A DNA stretch of 34,059 bases from an uncultured Lachnospiraceae bacterium (lineage in GTDB: Bacteria > Bacillota > Clostridia > Lachnospirales > Lachnospiraceae). The stretch lies in NCBI GenBank assembly GCA_947588845.1, contig CANQAR010000043.1, forward strand, positions 1 to 34,059, written 5' to 3'. Within the stretch, counting starts at the first letter, position 1, and every line of letters begins with the position of its first letter. The notes beneath the pieces were generated by a model. It did not search any database. It had not been told where the DNA came from and saw only the letters and a list, made by a program, of their open reading frames with translations. Shown in pieces: positions 31,861 through 34,059 of this stretch. Position numbers and translations under genes: made by a program.

Positions 31861-32039
31861 GGAGTTTGTGCAGTGCATTGCTGTTGTATGAGTTTTGTCG
31901 TTTCCGGGGTAGCTTCCTGCTCTCTGAGATACCTAGACATTCTGATGGCATAATCAATCATACAGAAAACCTGCCACTGGCAGCTTTTCTGCATACTAAG
32001 GCATTAATTAAGAAGCCAGTAAATCGCCGCAACCTTTAA

Positions 32040-32461
32040 TACCCTCCCTATGGAAGATATCCTCTGGCACCGGAGCTGAGCCGGACTGACTTTTCCCATA
32101 AAACAGATGAACAGAATCTGAAAAATCTATTTTATCAGAGATTCTGACATCATTAAGCTTGCATAAAATGGAAAACAATCATATTATAAGTATATGAAAA
32201 TATCGGCAGAAAACCGTGGAAGACCATACCAATGACATCAATGCAGGTAGGAAAAGACATCTCTCACTAATGAAGAAGCAGAATCACTGGAACCATTTAC
32301 AACCCAGAAAAGCTGATTGTTTTTAAACTACCTGCCAGCAACAATTATCGGGGAAACATGATTGAAAAATCGCGTCTGCTGAGGAACCTGAAAATGCATC
32401 ATACAAACCCTTTTAAAGATCAAAACCGAAAAAACAGATGATGAGAAGAAAGAGGTTGCAC
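32040..32461. other. Intergenic region before the kinase-like gene
   Basis: No gene or repeat is evident. TTGCAT (32159-32164), 17 nt, TATTAT (32182-32187) is a possible plus-strand promoter, but it lies about 275 bp upstream of the start codon. The composition becomes AT-rich from about 32,150 onward. Confidence 0.4.
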
Positions 32462-33682
32462 ATGCTAAATAACAAAAAGAGTGTTCAGGAAGAACGTTTA
32501 AAGGTTAAAGATGGAATCTTATACTATGATGGTAAATGTATAGGAGAATCTCAGGAAAGGAGAGGCTTTTCGAAATACTATTTTGACGATGAGCCATTAG
32601 GAAGAGGCGCAAATGGAATTACTTTTAGTGTTACTCACAAAATACTAAATGTAAAACAAGTTATAAAAATATATTTTCCTAAAGAAGGCGAAGATCAGAT
32701 ATCTCTTAAAGCCAGGGAAGAGGCAGGAAAAAACGCAAATACATTATTATCTGGAGCAATAGCGGTAATATTTGATGCTGGAGAATATAATTATCCTTGT
32801 AAACTTTGGTATTCAATAATGGAAAATGTACCATCTTATTGGACAATAAAACAATGGAGAGCCAATAGAGAAAAATATTTTCCAAGCATTAAAAATAAAT
32901 TTGATATAAAGTCTGAAGATTGTCAAATTAGTATCTATGCTTCTCTTAATTTAGCGGCAGGATTTTTGAAAACAGTCATTACATTATACGAAAACAACAT
33001 TATTCATGGAGATTTAAATCCAGGAAACATTCTTTGGATTTTTGATACTGACACAGTAGATGAAGAAATGAGAAGATTATCTTTGTGTGCCTCCAGATTA
33101 GGTGAATTAAAACCATTTTGTGTCAGACTAATTGATATGGGGGCAAGTAAGGCAAACGATGCAAAACAATCTGGTATGATTCGAGATTCCTGGAAATTAT
33201 ATGAACATATGAAGTCCTTTTTATTTCCAATATTTGTAGACCAAAAGATAAAATTTTCTGATTGGTTTTACTTTGAATTATCAGAGGCAACGGAATGTCA
33301 AGAGTTTGGTGTAGAAAAAATTATTTGTGTAAGTAAAAATGAAAAGATATACCTGATTAGTCCTCAAGAACTAGCAGGTGATTTTTTTAGACTCATCTGT
33401 GTATTAACACTTGCATTTGGATATATTGCAAATCAACCAACTGAAGAGGAAAGATCAATTAATTTAAATACTACAGAAGGACAAGAGTTTTACGTTTTAA
33501 TGTTTGAGGAAAATATACAAAATGCAATAAATGTTTTTTCTTTTGATAGTATGTTGGTATTACACAAACTAAGTAAATTATCCAGTTGCGGAAAATGGAT
33601 TAATTGGGAAAATGTTTGGAATAGTTACCCTCTCAATAGAATTAATATTATCCATTATTTGGAAGTTGAAAGTTTTCAATAA
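32462..33682 (+). CDS. Protein-kinase-like gene, AT-rich and isolated
   Basis: 406 residues from ATG 32462; the frame is open to 32438, but AAGAGG 6-7 nt upstream favours 32462. Kinase features in order: glycine-rich GRGANG (47-52), Lys69 in VIKI, catalytic loop IIHGDLNPGNIL (Asp184, Asn189) and metal site LIDMGAS (Asp225; DMG instead of DFG). A C-terminal region of about 150 residues is unassigned. There is no membrane segment, so it is probably a cytosolic Ser/Thr-type kinase. No obvious phosphatase or substrate gene is adjacent. Base composition is clearly more AT-rich than the neighbours, and it sits among pseudogenes next to an IS remnant, so it was probably acquired. A role in phage defence or toxin-like signalling is possible but unsupported. 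Confidence 0.75.
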   Translation: MLNNKKSVQEERLKVKDGILYYDGKCIGESQERRGFSKYYFDDEPLGRGANGITFSVTHKILNVKQVIKIYFPKEGEDQISLKAREEAGKNANTLLSGAIAVIFDAGEYNYPCKLWYSIMENVPSYWTIKQWRANREKYFPSIKNKFDIKSEDCQISIYASLNLAAGFLKTVITLYENNIIHGDLNPGNILWIFDTDTVDEEMRRLSLCASRLGELKPFCVRLIDMGASKANDAKQSGMIRDSWKLYEHMKSFLFPIFVDQKIKFSDWFYFELSEATECQEFGVEKIICVSKNEKIYLISPQELAGDFFRLICVLTLAFGYIANQPTEEERSINLNTTEGQEFYVLMFEENIQNAINVFSFDSMLVLHKLSKLSSCGKWINWENVWNSYPLNRINIIHYLEVESFQ

Positions 33683-33718
33683 AAGAATAACCCTTCCGCA
33701 TGGTTTTATGGTATTCTT
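33683..33718 (+). terminator. Stem-loop after the kinase-like gene
   Basis: AAGAATAACC (33683-33692) pairs with GGTATTCTT (33710-33718), with one unpaired A, around a 17-nt loop. It begins immediately after the stop at 33682 and is followed by TAGTTACAC, a poor T run. Possibly a weak terminator. Confidence 0.35.
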
Positions 33719-33768
33719 TAGTTACACACTTAAGAAAGGCATAAACCACGGAAAGAGTTATCCTGTGT

Positions 33769-33987
33769 ATGAGTTTACCATACTTTCCGGTGGTTCTCCA
33801 TACGATTATGATAAACTTTATTAAAAATATTCTATACTGCTTCTCCCGTAAAACTGCTTTGGGCTGGTTTGTCATCCTTATCACCAGTCTGATGCTCCGC
33901 TCTGACAGGCTGGGGATCACCTCCGCCATCCGTGACCCTGCGCTCCGGCCGGACTGTTATGACTCCATGCTCCATTTCTGCAGGTAA
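33769..33987 (+). pseudogene. N-terminal remnant of an IS transposase
   Basis: The frame from ATG 33769 reads MSLPYFPVVLHTIMINFIKN, then FSRKTALGWFVILITSLMLR and SAIRDPALRPDCYDSMLHFC before stopping at 33987. I recall this wording from the start of transposases widespread in gut Firmicutes, but could not confirm the IS family. Only about 72 residues are present, so it is truncated. The minus-strand frame 33832-34056 is its shadow. Confidence 0.45.
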
Positions 33988-33995
33988 TGAGCCAT

Positions 33996-34011
33996 CACAC
34001 GCTTGCGTGTG
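33996..34011. other. Perfect 7-bp inverted repeat near the right edge
   Basis: CACACGC-TT-GCGTGTG. It lies just past the transposase remnant's stop and could be part of a terminator or of the IS end. Too short to interpret further. Confidence 0.4.
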
Positions 34012-34059
34012 TTTGGCGAATGCCGCAAGGATCAAATATCCTGTTGCCTGCAACACGAT

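Noticed and set aside
33832-34056. Minus-strand 74-residue frame at the right edge
   Set aside because: It is antisense to the transposase-like remnant. The plus strand has the more protein-like wording.

Overview
The window looks like a chromosomal segment from a moderate-GC gut Firmicute, most likely a Lachnospiraceae (Clostridia). The grounds are strong GGAGG-type ribosome binding sites, VanRS-like and BceRSAB-like two-component/ABC modules, a secreted hydrolase with a beta-helix tail, and Rpn-type nuclease genes with RQEG repeats. This is inferred from family content, not from a marker gene.

Layout. (1) 1-2010, minus strand: a VanR/VanS-like two-component system that reads towards the left edge, where a further gene just begins. 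(2) 2036-8217: a segment bounded by a 44-bp direct repeat. It holds about 1 kb of decayed DNA, then on the plus strand a second VanRS-like pair and a BceAB-like ABC transporter whose permease is frameshifted. (3) 8199-9324, minus: a two-gene HipA-like kinase locus whose last codons lie in one copy of the 44-bp repeat. (4) 9460-10165: remnants of a collapsed regulator/transporter module and of a RelB/DinJ-like antitoxin. (5) 10194-15063, minus: an intact BceRSAB-type peptide-sensing and detoxification module. (6) 15130-19056, minus: a 1308-residue secreted protein joining a tannase-like hydrolase to a beta-helix adhesin-like domain through repetitive linkers. (7) 19181-22959: an AAA/PD-(D/E)XK protein, a Cof-type HAD phosphatase and a D-2-hydroxyacid dehydrogenase. 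(8) 23038-28044, minus: a fourth regulator/kinase/ABC module of the MacB/LolCD type. (9) 28406-29068: a small secreted Ig-like protein. (10) 29168 to the right edge: a gene graveyard with Rpn-type nuclease genes, a truncated GT2 glycosyltransferase, a broken AlbA/RecG-like gene and an IS remnant, plus one intact AT-rich protein-kinase-like gene.

How the genes work together. Three complete regulator/kinase modules, one that runs off the edge or is frameshifted, and one wreck all belong to classes that normally sense and remove cell-envelope-active antimicrobials. The best regulatory signal is a promoter shape shared by four transcription units in the first 5.3 kb: two 7-bp half-sites 11 bp apart, the second (consensus ACTCCAC) exactly 10 bp before the -10 box. 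The two VanRS-like pairs on either side of the decayed region therefore probably read the same or cross-reacting operators. The 44-bp repeat suggests that one of these modules was inserted next to the other, behind the HipA-like gene.
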